From Eucommia ulmoides (lineage: Eukaryota > Streptophyta > Magnoliopsida > Garryales > Eucommiaceae): a stretch of DNA of 64,000 bases. The position numbers and the translations under genes were made by a program. Of this stretch, positions 1 through 9,234 are shown piece by piece (position 1 is the stretch's first letter; every line of letters starts with the position of its first letter). Under the pieces are notes generated by a model that searched no databases, had not been told where the DNA came from, and was given only the letters and a program-made list of their open reading frames with translations. The DNA is taken from NCBI GenBank assembly GCA_016647705.1, contig CM028336.1, positions 9,565,380 through 9,629,379 of the forward strand, read 5' to 3'.

Positions 1-253
1 ACTGATCAGAGTATCATTCCCAGAACTGCCCTCCTATCTTTTCAATTTTCCATTAACACATCTGTAATTAATTTTTAGTAATGATAACACTTTATCATCA
101 TGATCTGTATTGGAAAAGTAACCGCCGTTTTAAGTCTCGAGAATATATTTGTGATAATTATAGTACGCATTTTGTCAGCATACGTCACTCACATATTCAA
201 TGCACATTTTTTTTTTTAACTCTTTAGCTTCTTCTCTTTCTTCATTTGTCTAG

Positions 254-265
254 CTATTTAAATCC
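254..265 (+). promoter_or_regulatory. TATA-like box upstream of the antisense ORF
   Basis: An AT core TATTTAAAT lies about 100 bp before the ATG at 362. Between them is a CT-rich leader of the kind seen in plant 5' UTRs. This is only a sequence resemblance; no transcript is shown. It would drive transcription on the plus strand, opposite to the retrotransposon pol genes at 2.3-8.3 kb. Confidence 0.35.
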
Positions 266-361
266 AAACCAGGCATTGATAATTCTTCACAACTCCATAT
301 GCTTTCTTTTGGTCTAAACTAGATCTCTTGAGTATCTCTTTCTTTCTTACCATCTATAGTC

Positions 362-457
362 ATGGCATCCACTTCATGGACTAAACCTTTCACCTTCGAA
401 ATAATTCAGTCTGAAAGGTCCAATGAGATAGAATTAGGGGATCATTTCATTCCGTAA
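362..457 (+). CDS. Short leader ORF ending in a TAATG overlap
   Basis: A 31-codon ORF (starts MASTSWTKPF) begins at the first ATG after the TATA-like box. Its stop TAA (455-457) shares the A with the ATG of the next ORF (457-459), so the two are in different frames. Either it is the true N-terminus of the next protein, split by a one-base indel, or it is a separate leader peptide with a stop-start overlap. I favour the split, because the composition is similar and the first ATG is well placed. Confidence 0.4.
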   Translation: MASTSWTKPFTFEIIQSERSNEIELGDHFIP

Positions 458-852
458 TGTTAGTGGCGAAGACAGCCATGGAGGATCATCTCCGTCTGCG
501 TGCCTTAGAAAAGGCCACCGCTATCTTCTCCACCATGGAAGCAGTATACTTCCAAGCAGTCTCTCGTCTTTATGAGCTTAGAGAGGAGGTGAAAAAGATT
601 AACCAAAGAAAGCGTGACTTAACCGTCGATTTGAACTATCGGAAGCTTTTCTCTGATACTGTTAAGGCGAAGCGAAACAAACTGCTGGAAAAGAATGAAG
701 CAAAGAATGTCAAGATCCATGATTTGATCACTAAACTGGGCAAGTATGAAGAGCATGCCTTTTATTTCTCCAACTTAAATTCAGAAGATTTGGGTCTGCC
801 TGCTTCTTTGGTATTGGAATGCAGCTCCTCTCTCAACCCCAGTTTTAGATGA
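457..852 (+). CDS. Coiled-coil protein of unknown function (antisense ORF of the Tat-type element?)
   Basis: This 131-residue ORF is highly charged. Residues 35-85 are rich in K, E, R, L and N with heptad-like spacing (REEVKKINQRKRDL, AKRNKLLEKNEAKN), which suggests a helical coiled coil. I see no catalytic motif, signal peptide or membrane segment. It lies on the strand opposite to the gypsy pol remnant at 2.3-8.3 kb, on that element's 3' side. Tat-lineage retrotransposons are known to carry extra ORFs between pol and the 3' LTR, some of them antisense, so that is my preferred reading. The start may really be the ATG at 362, in another frame. It could also be an unrelated small host gene. 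The T-rich tract at 860-970 follows it directly. Confidence 0.45.
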   Translation: MLVAKTAMEDHLRLRALEKATAIFSTMEAVYFQAVSRLYELREEVKKINQRKRDLTVDLNYRKLFSDTVKAKRNKLLEKNEAKNVKIHDLITKLGKYEEHAFYFSNLNSEDLGLPASLVLECSSSLNPSFR

Positions 853-1526
853 AGAAGAAAATCTTCTTTTTTGTTTTTTCTCTTTTTTTTATTTATTTTT
901 TTATTTTGGAAGAACATTCTTTTCTATTTATTTATTTTTTTTATTTTTTTTTATTTTTATTTTTTTTGTAATATCCATGCACCCCCTTCTCTTTCATGAA
1001 AAAAATATGGGGTTCTTGAGATTCTTGATCTTACTTTGCATTTGTTTCATTAATTGTTTGTGAAGCCCTGCGCCTACCCTCCTACTTGCCCTCCTTTATA
1101 ACTTGGTTAGAAAAATAAACTAGTTATGAACCAAACATTAGGCTCACGACAATGAGTTGAACATTTAACTCACCAACTTAGTCATAAAAACCAACATTAT
1201 CATACACAGTGTAATCAAATAAAATCAACATTCTCACAGACGTTAATCAGTCTTGAACTCATCGTTGAGATAACGTTTCTGGATTTTTCTTATTGAATGA
1301 TTCGAACGATGTTGATGACAAGAAAACAATGAAGATTAACACTTACTTCACTTAATTTGTAAGGTTAGAGGTTAACGAGTGAGATGATTTGAACAGTGTC
1401 ATCCAAAACTGGGGTAACCTGTTTTGCTAAAATTTGTCGGGTTATCCTGTCCTCCTTTCTAACTATAATAAGAATAAGTGATTATACTGAGTTGAATTCT
1501 GAGTGAAAGAATGCAATTGGTGCAAG
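853..1526. other. No gene seen; AT-rich spacer
   Basis: The first 120 bp are a T-rich tract (TTTATTTTTT-type runs). The rest is unremarkable AT-rich sequence with no ORF or known motif. By position it should be the 3' untranslated part of the minus-strand gypsy element, but no polypurine tract or LTR edge could be recognised. Confidence 0.4.
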
Positions 1527-2092
1527 ACTGGGGTGTCCAGTTAATGTTGAGCTGGCGTGCTCAATTATTTGTTGAGCTAAGGGACTCAGTTATTGCTGGG
1601 TTGAGGTGCCTAGTTGATTGCTGAGCTGACGTGCTCAGTCGGAGTCTGAGTTGAGAAACTCAGTTATTGTTGGGCTGAGGTACCCAACTAATTGCTGAGA
1701 TAATACGATCAGTTAGAATCTGAGTTATGGAGCTCAGTTGTTGCTGGGTCAAGGTGTCCAGTTAATTGCTAAACTGAAGTGCTTAGTTGGTTGCTAATCT
1801 AGGGCACTCAGTTGTTTCTAGGCTGAGGTGCCCAGTTGATTGCTAGCTGACGTGCTCAGTTGGAGTCTGAGTTGAGGAACTCAGTTGTTGCTGGGCCGAG
1901 GTGCCCAGTTAATTGCTGAGTTGAAGTGCTCAGTTAGAATCTGAGTTGTGGAACTCAGTTGTTGGTGGGCCAAGGTACCCAGTTAATTGTTGAGCTAAAG
2001 TGCTCAGTTGGCTGCTGAGCTAAAAAGCTCAGTTGTTTTTTCGGCTGAGGTGCCCAGTTGATTGCTGAGCTGATGCGCTCAGTTAGTTGTTG
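1527..2092. repeat. Minisatellite of 25-27 bp palindromic units
   Basis: About 20 degenerate copies follow one another. Each contains a short inverted repeat such as CTGAG...CTCAG or GGGC...GCCC around a 7-9 base loop (for example CTGAGTTGAGGAACTCAG and GGCTGAGGTGCCC). The stem types alternate in order, giving a superunit of roughly 78 bp. The array lies just 3' of the gypsy pol remnant. Tandem repeats in this position are a known trait of Tat/Ogre-type elements. Confidence 0.8.
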
Positions 2093-2284
2093 ACCTTAAT
2101 GTCAACTGTATATACTACACTTAGCCTTAATTTGTTAAGTGTTGTAGGAAATGCAAAAGCATAATCATGCAATAGATTGTTCTAAGTTGATGAAGAGATA
2201 ATTTATTTGTTTTATTCAAAGAGTTTCTCAAAACAATGATTTCAAAATATTGAATCAAAAAAGATTAAGAAAAAATGATCAAGA

Positions 2285-2640
2285 ATTCATACGAAATATT
2301 TGCGTAGATGGGAGATATTCTAGGGTCTAGGGATCACTACACCGTCAAGATCTTCAAGCCAATATATTCCTGGTTTGTTTACTTTGGTTACTCGGTAAGG
2401 GCCTTCTCAGTTAGGAGCTAGCTTACCTAAGCGAGCTTCTGGGCGATGAGGCATTACTCTTCAAAGTACCTAGTCTCCTATGGCGAAGTGTCATGGATGG
2501 ACTGTATGATTGAACATTCGTGTCATCCTCGATTTGTAAGCAGCCATCCGCTATAAAGCCCTGTCTCATTTCTCTTCTAGCTGATTCATTTCTTCTCGTA
2601 TGAGTTCTTCATTATCCACCAATTTGATTGAACGCGATTT
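2285..2640 (-). pseudogene. Gypsy integrase, C-terminal part
   Basis: The reading contains EGPYRVTKVNKPGIYWLED and then DLDGVVIPRP, the conserved end of plant gypsy polyproteins. Two Trp codons are now stops (before EGPYR and after VIPRP), as expected from G-to-A decay. Upstream is SIKLVDNEELIREEMNQ, which matches the helical stretch after the integrase core. It is cut off from the core by the insertion at 2641-4011. Confidence 0.8.
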
Positions 2641-4011
2641 TTTCACGTCTTGATTTAACTCGCAAGTGCACTAGGTTAAGTTTTAATATAGTGGATCTTA
2701 CAATCGGATGTCGTCCTCTGGGAAAGGTGTTTAGATTAATTTAATACTACAATTGACATAGTCTTATATTATCTAGACAGTTCAAGAATTGTTTGAGTTG
2801 CAAATTTGAAAAACTAAATTAAACTAACAACTATTGGATTAATTCTAAAAAAAATGGATTACCTAGGGATTGATTTCATTCACTAATATATGTCTGAATT
2901 TGTTTAGTTTATAATAATGATGTTTATCCTATCCGACAATCTAGGTATCATAAACTCGCTTACTACCTCTTCCGATTGTAAAGTGAGCGAATATGTGACT
3001 TCGCATCAATGCCTAAGTCCCCCTCAACGTTTATACGACACTTAGTCACATGAGTCTTGACCCAACCTCATAGATTGCACACATTCTAATGCCTTTCTGG
3101 GTCATTAGATCGTTGTGATGTATTTAACCCTAGTCCGAATCCGAGGTTACCTCTCCCAAGTGTCAAACCCTGTATTCTCAAATTCAATCCTAATACCATA
3201 ACAAGCATATCAAGATTGTAATAAAGTGGTAAACAGAATCAAATTTAGACAAACAATCGTTAAAGAAACGTATATTCAATCAAACATGTATATACATGAA
3301 CTACATCAATCTCTAGATAATATCTATTTAGCCTACCATGATCACAACCATACAAACATTAAAACAAGAGATATTAATCATCATTCAAGATAAAACGTTT
3401 AGATACAAAGATAGAAACAAAGATAGAAAGGGAAAATCTTTGAGTGGAGTGGTCCACTTTCGCCAAAGACCGATCCAGGAATGTTTCCTCTTCTCCAAAA
3501 ATAAAATCTCCTTTTCAAGTTCTCTAGAAATGGTTATGAACAAGTGTTGGACGTTTTCTTTACAAGTAAGAGAGCTTAGGGGTATAAGACAAGGCTCAAA
3601 ATATCTAAAAATATCAATCTAATGTGACTGCTGCAGCGGTGGGCATATTGGCAGCTTTACTGCTGCAACGAAAAGCAGGCAGAAATGAATTAAAGTCTCT
3701 ATTGTTTCATCGCTGCAATGGTGGGATGACCGCTGCAGTGGTGAGCGAACAAAGAATTTTCCCAACTCTCTGTTGCTTCACCGCTGCAGTGGTGGGCTGA
3801 CCGCTGCAGTGGTGAAACTGTTGCACCTTCGTTTGATCATTTTGTCTTATTTTTCCACCATTTTTCTACCATTTTGCTCAATTATCAATCAATTACGTCC
3901 TTACACTTGATTTACATAAAACGAACAAAAATGCAATAAAATATTATAAAAACACTCAAAAACTACCAAATTCGACTTGAAAATAGATAGGTAATTTCAA
4001 CCTATCATTGA
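2641..4011 (-). mobile_element. Insertion inside the gypsy integrase (LTR-like, edges uncertain)
   Basis: The integrase reading stops near 2640 and resumes near 4012, so about 1.37 kb was inserted. On the minus strand it starts TGATAGGTTG, like an LTR. Near its other end it has the block reading CGCAAGTGCACTAGG on the plus strand, a wording often seen in plant repeats. It has no coding capacity; the ORF at 3338-3622 has no recognisable content. I found no clean target duplication, so both the edges and the class are uncertain. A solo LTR is the best guess. Confidence 0.5.
3620..3822. repeat. CCGCTGCAGTGGTG repeats
   Basis: Five or more degenerate copies of a GCTGCAG-centred motif are spaced irregularly, two of them as CCGCTGCAGTGGTG separated by GGCTGA. 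GCTGCAGC is itself palindromic. They lie within the inserted sequence at 2641-4011. Confidence 0.7.
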
Positions 4012-4925
4012 TCGTATTATCTCGTCTAGACGGCATCCCTATCTCCACTGGAACAACAGTTTTCATCCCGAAGTTAGGGAGAATGGTGTTTCTCCGTTAG
4101 TAGACGTTGGGGTGGTACGATGAGCCCACAGTACACCTAGGAGTTCTTCTACCCACTTCCATTTGGCATCATTTAGTCGTTTCTTGAGTGCCTCTTTGAT
4201 GGAACGATTTGTTACCTCAGCTGTCCATTAGCTTGCGGGTACGCTGGAATGGATATTCAATGTTGAATCTTCAGCTCATTGTACATCCAAGCAACTTTAC
4301 CACCGATGAAAGGTGTTCCATTATTAGAAATGAGGACTACAGGAATACTAAAACGACATATGACATTTTTTCAAAGAAAGTTTTTTACTTCGTTCTCTCT
4401 CACTCTTGCGAATGCTTCTACCTCGACCCACTTAGTGAAATAATAAATTACCACCAGCAAGTACTTCGTGTTTCTAGGTGCTGGAACAAATGGCCCTAGC
4501 GCATCCATCCCCCACTGAGTAAATGGTCATGGGCTGGTTATCGGAGTTTGCTGTTGAGTAGGGACTTTGATGTCGTTAGAGAATCGTTGGCATTTGTCGT
4601 ATTTCTTGACGTATTTTTGAGCATCATTGCTCATGGTTGGCCAGTAGTATCCCATTCTTAGTGCCTTATAAACTAAGGTTCTTCCCCTTCGGGGTTTCCA
4701 TAAACCCTTTCATGTATTTCTTGCAGGACATAGGTTGTTTCCTATGGTCCTAAACAAAGCAGCAATGGTTGGAAAAAAGAACGTCTATACAATTTATCTT
4801 TGGTTAACACATACCTTGATACTTTGTATAGAACCTTTCTGGCAGTATCCTTATCTTCTGGTAAAATTCTCTCTTTCAAGTATTGAACTAAAGGGGTTCT
4901 TCAGTCTTCTTCTTGGTCCAGCTGA
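4012..4925 (-). pseudogene. Gypsy integrase, zinc-binding region and catalytic core
   Basis: From 5' to 3' on the minus strand: YYWPTMSNDAQKYVKKYDKC (end of the HHCC region), WGMDALGPF (first catalytic Asp), FTKWVEVEAF, then VVLISNNGTP, where the family has a catalytic Asp (DNGTP), so the second acidic residue is lost. AYPQANGQ follows, then a one-base frameshift, then VTNRSIKEALKKRL and WAHRTTPTSTNGETPF. The protein would integrate cDNA; this copy cannot. Confidence 0.85.
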
Positions 4926-4929
4926 CCTA

Positions 4930-5389
4930 TGGATGCACATTGGCTAACTAGCGCTGCTACAGATGGTTGATCAAGGAATTCCACTAGTTCGGATTGCTAA
5001 TCTGGTCCCAAAAAAGAAGAAGCTAGTACTAACAAGACATATGCCTTTGTGTTTTCAACCCTCAGGATAGCTTCAAAGTTGCAACTCTGGAAAGAGAAGG
5101 TCAACTCTTTCACTTTCTCAACATAAAGTCACAACCTTTCCTCATTAATGATGAACAACTCATTAATTTGATTGACCACCAATTGCGAGTTTGACTTTAC
5201 CTCCAAATGATTAGCACCTAACTCTCATGCCAAAATCAAACCAATGATCACAACTTCATACTCAGCTTCATTGTTAGAGGTTCGAAAGGAGATTTATATT
5301 GTTTTTTCAAGTTTATCTCCTTCAGGTGTCTGCAGGACTATACCCACACCACACCCTTTCATATTCGAAGCACCATCTACCCACAACTT
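4930..5389 (-). pseudogene. Second (archaeal-type) RNase H domain of the Tat element
   Basis: The reading contains LWVDGASNMKGCGVGIVL, then SNNEAEYEVVIIGL and LEVKSNSQLVVNQI, the three acidic blocks of an RNase H fold. It follows directly on the normal RNase H. A duplicated RNase H is diagnostic of the Tat clade in plants. There are several stops and frame changes. Downstream is a linker (LDQPSVAALVSQC) leading to integrase. Confidence 0.75.
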
Positions 5390-5965
5390 TCATGGCATGG
5401 CTGATTGATCATGGCAATCTGAGTCTTGTACTTCTTTTTCCATTGGAAGAGTAAGTTTAGTAATAAAGTCAGTCAGGGTTTGACCTTTGATTGTTGACCT
5501 AGGTCTATACTTGATGAAAAATTCACCAAGTCCAATAGTCCACTTCATGAGACGACCAGAAACTTCTGGCCTGTGCATTACAACTCGAAGCAGGTATGAG
5601 GTCAGCACGTTTATAACATGTGCTTGGAAATAAGATCTGAGCTTTCTTGCTACAGTTACCAAGGCTAGGACAAACTTCTCCAACTAGGTATAGCGAGTTT
5701 TCACCGGAACTAATGACTTGCTAATGTAGTAGACTGATATCTGCCCTCCTATGTGATCTTTAACCAACGTAGCACTCATCTCCACAGGCGTTACTGTGAG
5801 ATAGAAATAGAGTTATTCTCCTGGATTTACTTTAGCCAACGTATCTACTCAGCCAAAGTAATCTTTGATGGATTGGAGAGTTTTCTTATAGTCATCATCT
5901 TACTGAAATGTTTTATTCCCCTTCAAAATTTTGAAAAATTGGGCACACCTGTCAGTAAATTTTGA
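5390..5965 (-). pseudogene. Gypsy RT connection and first RNase H domain
   Basis: The part at 5900-6060 reads NMKSPATIRKVHVLTGRLAA and LNRFISKFTDRCAQFFK, the RT thumb/connection. The part at 5390-5683 reads VLALVTVARKLRSYFQAH, then PEVSGRLMKWTIGLGEF and IKYRPRSTIKGQTLTDF, the RNase H end typical of gypsy pol. The two are in different frames, so at least one indel lies between them. Confidence 0.85.
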
Positions 5966-6039
5966 GATGAATCTATTCAGTGCAGCCAACCTTCCCGTCA
6001 ACACGTGAACTTTCCTTATAGTTGCAGGAGATTTCATGT

Positions 6040-6840
6040 TCTTAACAACTTCTATCTGACCAGAGCCCACTATGATGCTGGTTAACCACAAAGCTCAAGA
6101 ACTTTCTAGATGCAACACCAAAAATACATTTTTCTGGATTTAGTTTCATGTTGTATTTTCTTAGAACGGCAAAGGCCTCTGCCAAATGTCTGAGGTAATC
6201 CTCTTTCCTGAAGATTTTGACAAGCATATAATCTATGTAGACTTCCATAATGGCTCCAATCTGATCTTGGAAAATGCGATTTACTAACCGCTGATACGTG
6301 GCTCCTGCATTCCTCAAATCGAATGGCATTACTTTGTAACAGTAAATACCTTTTGGAGTGATGAACGATGTTCCATCCTCTTCTTGCTGGTTTATGCAAA
6401 TTTGATTATAGCCTGCATAAGCATCTATCATGGTCAGTCATTAATGCCATACTGCTGCATCTACCATGTAATCTATCTTTGGCATTAGATAACAGTCTTT
6501 TGGGCATGCTTGATTGAGGTCAGTAAAGTTCACGCACATTCTTCACTTTTCATTCTTCTTTTTGATAAGGACTGGGTTGGCCAACCACCTTGGGTATATT
6601 ACTTCCCTTATGTGGCCAATAAAGAAAAGTCTCTTCACCTCGGCTTCAATCACTTGTTCTTTTTCAAGGCTAAAAGTTCTCATTTTCTACCTAACTGGAG
6701 GCTAAGACCTATAGATATGAAGGCGGTGTACTGCAACATTTGGGCTGATACCCTTGATATTTTCTGGAGCCTAGGCAAAGATGTCCAGGTTCTTTTGGAG
6801 CAGCTTACTGATCTCTTCGGTCTCAGTCTGGCTTAATGAT
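6040..6840 (-). pseudogene. Gypsy reverse transcriptase, active site mutated
   Basis: The intact stretch (6042-6431) reads AYAGYNQICINQQEED, TSFITPKGIYCYKVMPF and NAGATYQRLVNRIFQDQIG. The catalytic box is YIDY instead of YIDD, so an essential Asp is lost. KYNMKLNPEKCIFGV follows. The N-terminal part (6432-6840) reads KRLFFIGHIREVIYPRWLAN and PVLIKKKNEKWRMCVNFTDL in shifted frames. The enzyme would copy element RNA into DNA. Confidence 0.9.
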
Positions 6841-6988
6841 CCGCCGATATAAGTTTCTAAGCATCATCATTGAAGGTAATCTACTTTACTTGCTCGACGG
6901 GCTGAATTACACTTGCGTGCTCCCTAAAGTCATTAATTTCATTTGTCGAGCTTTCTAACGGAGCTGCTCCCTGCTCCTGCTTTAATTG

Positions 6989-7400
6989 CTATAAAGTTGT
7001 ACTTTTTCCCTTCATAGCTATGGAAAAACATTGACTTGAAGCAACTTGATCACCTCGTATCACTGCCACAGAACCATCCTGTGCGTACTTGACACATTGG
7101 TGGTATGTTGATGCAATAGTTCTCATTGCGTGTAACCACGGACGCCCAAGTATTTCATTATAGGGCGATGTTGAGTCCACCACCATGAACTTCGTAGCCT
7201 TTGTGTACCCCCGTTCCTCCTTGTTGGAGGTGACAGACAAGGTGATCTTTCCATATGGCGACGTAAGATTGTCGTTGAATCCCACCTTAACAGTCTATGT
7301 AGAACTGACATCCAAACTAGGTATCCTCATCTGCTTCAAAGTACCCACAAAAATAATGTTAGCAGAACTACCATTATCAATCAGAATCCGTCTTACCTGA
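6989..7400 (-). pseudogene. Gypsy aspartic protease region
   Basis: The reading has LIDNGSSANIIFVGTLKQM (active-site block, Tat-style DNGSS), a stop, then GFNDNLTSPYGKITLSV, FMVVDSTSPYNEILGRPWL and IASTYHQCVKYAQDGSVAV. This is the protease-to-RT linker seen in Tat elements. The first and last parts are in the same frame apart from one stop. Confidence 0.8.
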
Positions 7401-7739
7401 AGCTGAAAAACTATAGAGTAATGACCAGAACATCCTCATGGGGATGAACGATCCCCTTGCAATCCTCCTCAGAAAACGTGATGACTGGTCCTGGATTTTT
7501 TGTTACTGCCATAACTTCTCCATATCAGCGTTCCAGTACTGCTTTGCGGACCTTCCTTTTTCATTCACAATTAGATTTTCCGGTTGTCAGCCCGACAAAA
7601 TTTATCATGAAAATTACTTCACGATTTTCATTGGGACAATCTTATTTGTGCTCTTTTTCACGATGTTCTTCGCGACGACCCTCATTTCTAGGTCTCCTTT
7701 TGTCCCTTGAACGCTCTTGTAAGTAGTCACGCAACTAAC

Positions 7740-8328
7740 CTATATCAGCTAGACGTTTGATCTCATTTTTGAGTTCTCAGCAGTCATCCGTATCGCAACT
7801 ATGGTCCCTATTGAAATCACAGTACTTGGACTTATTCTTCCTATTAGACTTGGTAGTCTGTTTGGGAGGCCATTGAATTACCTCAGATGCACATATTTCA
7901 TACAGGATTCATGAGATCGAAATTCGTAGACCAGGCATATTAGGCTCTTGCCGAACTTCTGATCTGGAACTTGAGCTCCTAGGTCGATCTTTCTGCCCTT
8001 CTGAACTGTTGTCTTTTTCCTTCCTGTGGTTCTTTTCACCTTGTCTGGGGTGATCTTTGAAAGATCCCCTATCTTCTCTTGCGAGCTTGACATAGGGATT
8101 AGCCTTCTCCATTAGCTCTTACATGCTCTTGGGATTCTTCTTGGTAAGGGAGTCTTGAAAACGGCAGAGGCGCAATCCTGAGGTGAATTCATTGATAATA
8201 AGGTTTGTATCACAACCCTTAATGCATGTCAATTCCTCGTTAAATCGGCTCATATATTGGGTAGAGTTTTTTTTTTTCTTGAAGCAGGGCCAACATGAAA
8301 CGCTCCTAACGAATTGAAAGATAACCAA
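7740..8328 (-). pseudogene. Gypsy gag remnant with degenerate zinc knuckle
   Basis: From 5' to 3': QYMSRFNEELTCIKGCDTNL and INEFTSGLRLCRFQDSLTKK (capsid end), MEKANPYVKLAREDRG, a basic RS-rich stretch, then KYCDFNRDHSCDTDDC, a knuckle that has lost at least one His. The N-terminal capsid half is not recognisable. The region at 7410-7740 between knuckle and protease is readable only in scraps. Confidence 0.7.
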
Positions 8329-8340
8329 TATCTCTATAAT

Positions 8341-8789
8341 TTAGGAGAGATCTTTGTAAAAGTCCCCATTATACATGGGTCGTTACAATAAGTCTGGCTC
8401 ATCTCGCTTTTCAAGTGTAGGGGAGTCGTTCACTATAGATTGACCCGTTCGTTCTTTGGTCCTGAACACCATGAGCTTGGATATGCCCAAATATGGGCCT
8501 CTTTATGAAGCCATTAGTCTTGTATAGAATACTGTCAAAGTTGGTTCCCAGGCTTATCATTCTTCAACCCAGATAACCCATTGGGTCTGTCTGTTCTGGA
8601 TCAGATTTTAGACCCGATCCGACCCGTTTAAGACTGCACGCCTATGTCAGTTATGAGCGAGAGTTTTCCCATATCAGAATCTTTTTAAGTTTAAACTCAT
8701 TCAAGCTAATGATTTCTCATGTAAATAGAAATAAGCTTAAGAGAAATTGAAATACAATAAGATTATAGGTGTTTTTGTACCCACTTAAA
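8341..8789. other. No gene seen; likely 5' part of the gypsy copy
   Basis: I could not find a gag N-terminus, a primer binding site or an LTR edge on the minus strand. A GACCCGATCCGACCCG stretch near 8610 resembles low-complexity sequence inside the hAT element at 48.3 kb, but too briefly to claim homology. Confidence 0.3.
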
Positions 8790-9234
8790 AAAAAAAAAAA
8801 AAATTCATTTGCAATTACAACTTATGTATTAATTCCGCACATTAAGAAAAGACAAAAAAATTAATACACTTGTTGCACTCTCATAGCTACATGTACTTAA
8901 CTTATGTGTAAAATATTTATTAGATGTAACAAATATTATACCAATATAGTATGGCTCAAGCGGTTAGACACGTTAACTCTGAGGGGCCTCTACAAGGTCA
9001 GAAGTTTAAACCTACGAAAAAGTACTTGTTGGGAGGGACAACCACAGAATACCAAATGAGATTAGTCTCACACCCTGTGTGAGTGTGGGGACACTCGTGA
9101 GTATACAAAAAAATGTAACAAATAATACACAAGTACATGTAATTATTTTAACATGTAACTAATATTACAGAGGTACATGTAACTAATATTATACAGAAAT
9201 AACAACCGGAATGTGTGTGTGTCTATATATATAT
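8790..9234. repeat. AT-rich repeat with ATGTAACAAATATTA-type units
   Basis: Motifs such as ACATGTAACTAATATTACA recur at about 30-bp spacing around the SINE at 8942. The same wording (AATATTACACAA, TGTAAAATATTTATTA) returns at 24.44-24.66 kb, so this is a dispersed family, probably a MITE. The SINE target site and the solo LTR at 9235 both lie in it. Confidence 0.5.
8942..9112 (+). mobile_element. tRNA-derived SINE with target duplications
   Basis: An A-box-like TGGCTCAAGCGG (8952-8963) and a B-box-like AGTTTAAACCT 50 bp downstream mark a pol III promoter. The body ends in GTATAC followed by an A-run. ATGTAACAAATATTATAC (8924-8941) and a near copy at 9113-9130 flank it as the target duplication (two mismatches). 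SINEs are moved by LINE machinery. Confidence 0.7.

Larger units (their letters stand above)
2285..8340 (-). mobile_element. Ty3/gypsy retrotransposon, Tat-type, degenerate and interrupted
   Basis: Read on the minus strand, the order is gag, protease, reverse transcriptase, RNase H, a second RNase H-like domain, integrase. The second RNase H and the wording of the integrase end (LWAHRTTPTSTNGETPFSL) point to the Tat lineage of non-chromoviral gypsy elements. No domain is intact: there are many frameshifts, and stops at conserved Trp positions, two of them in the last 40 codons. A 1.4-kb insertion splits the integrase. Neither LTR was identified. The 5' LTR should lie above 8.4 kb, and the 3' LTR below about 450 or outside the window. 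It is an old, inactive copy. Confidence 0.85.

Noticed and set aside
6510..7726. Plus-strand ORFs of 63-108 codons over the gypsy pol region
   Set aside because: They are antisense to the readable RT and protease text; no motif of their own.
8942..9112. Possible tRNA gene
   Set aside because: A- and B-box-like motifs are present, but no cloverleaf can be drawn, and the A-tail with target duplications shows a SINE.
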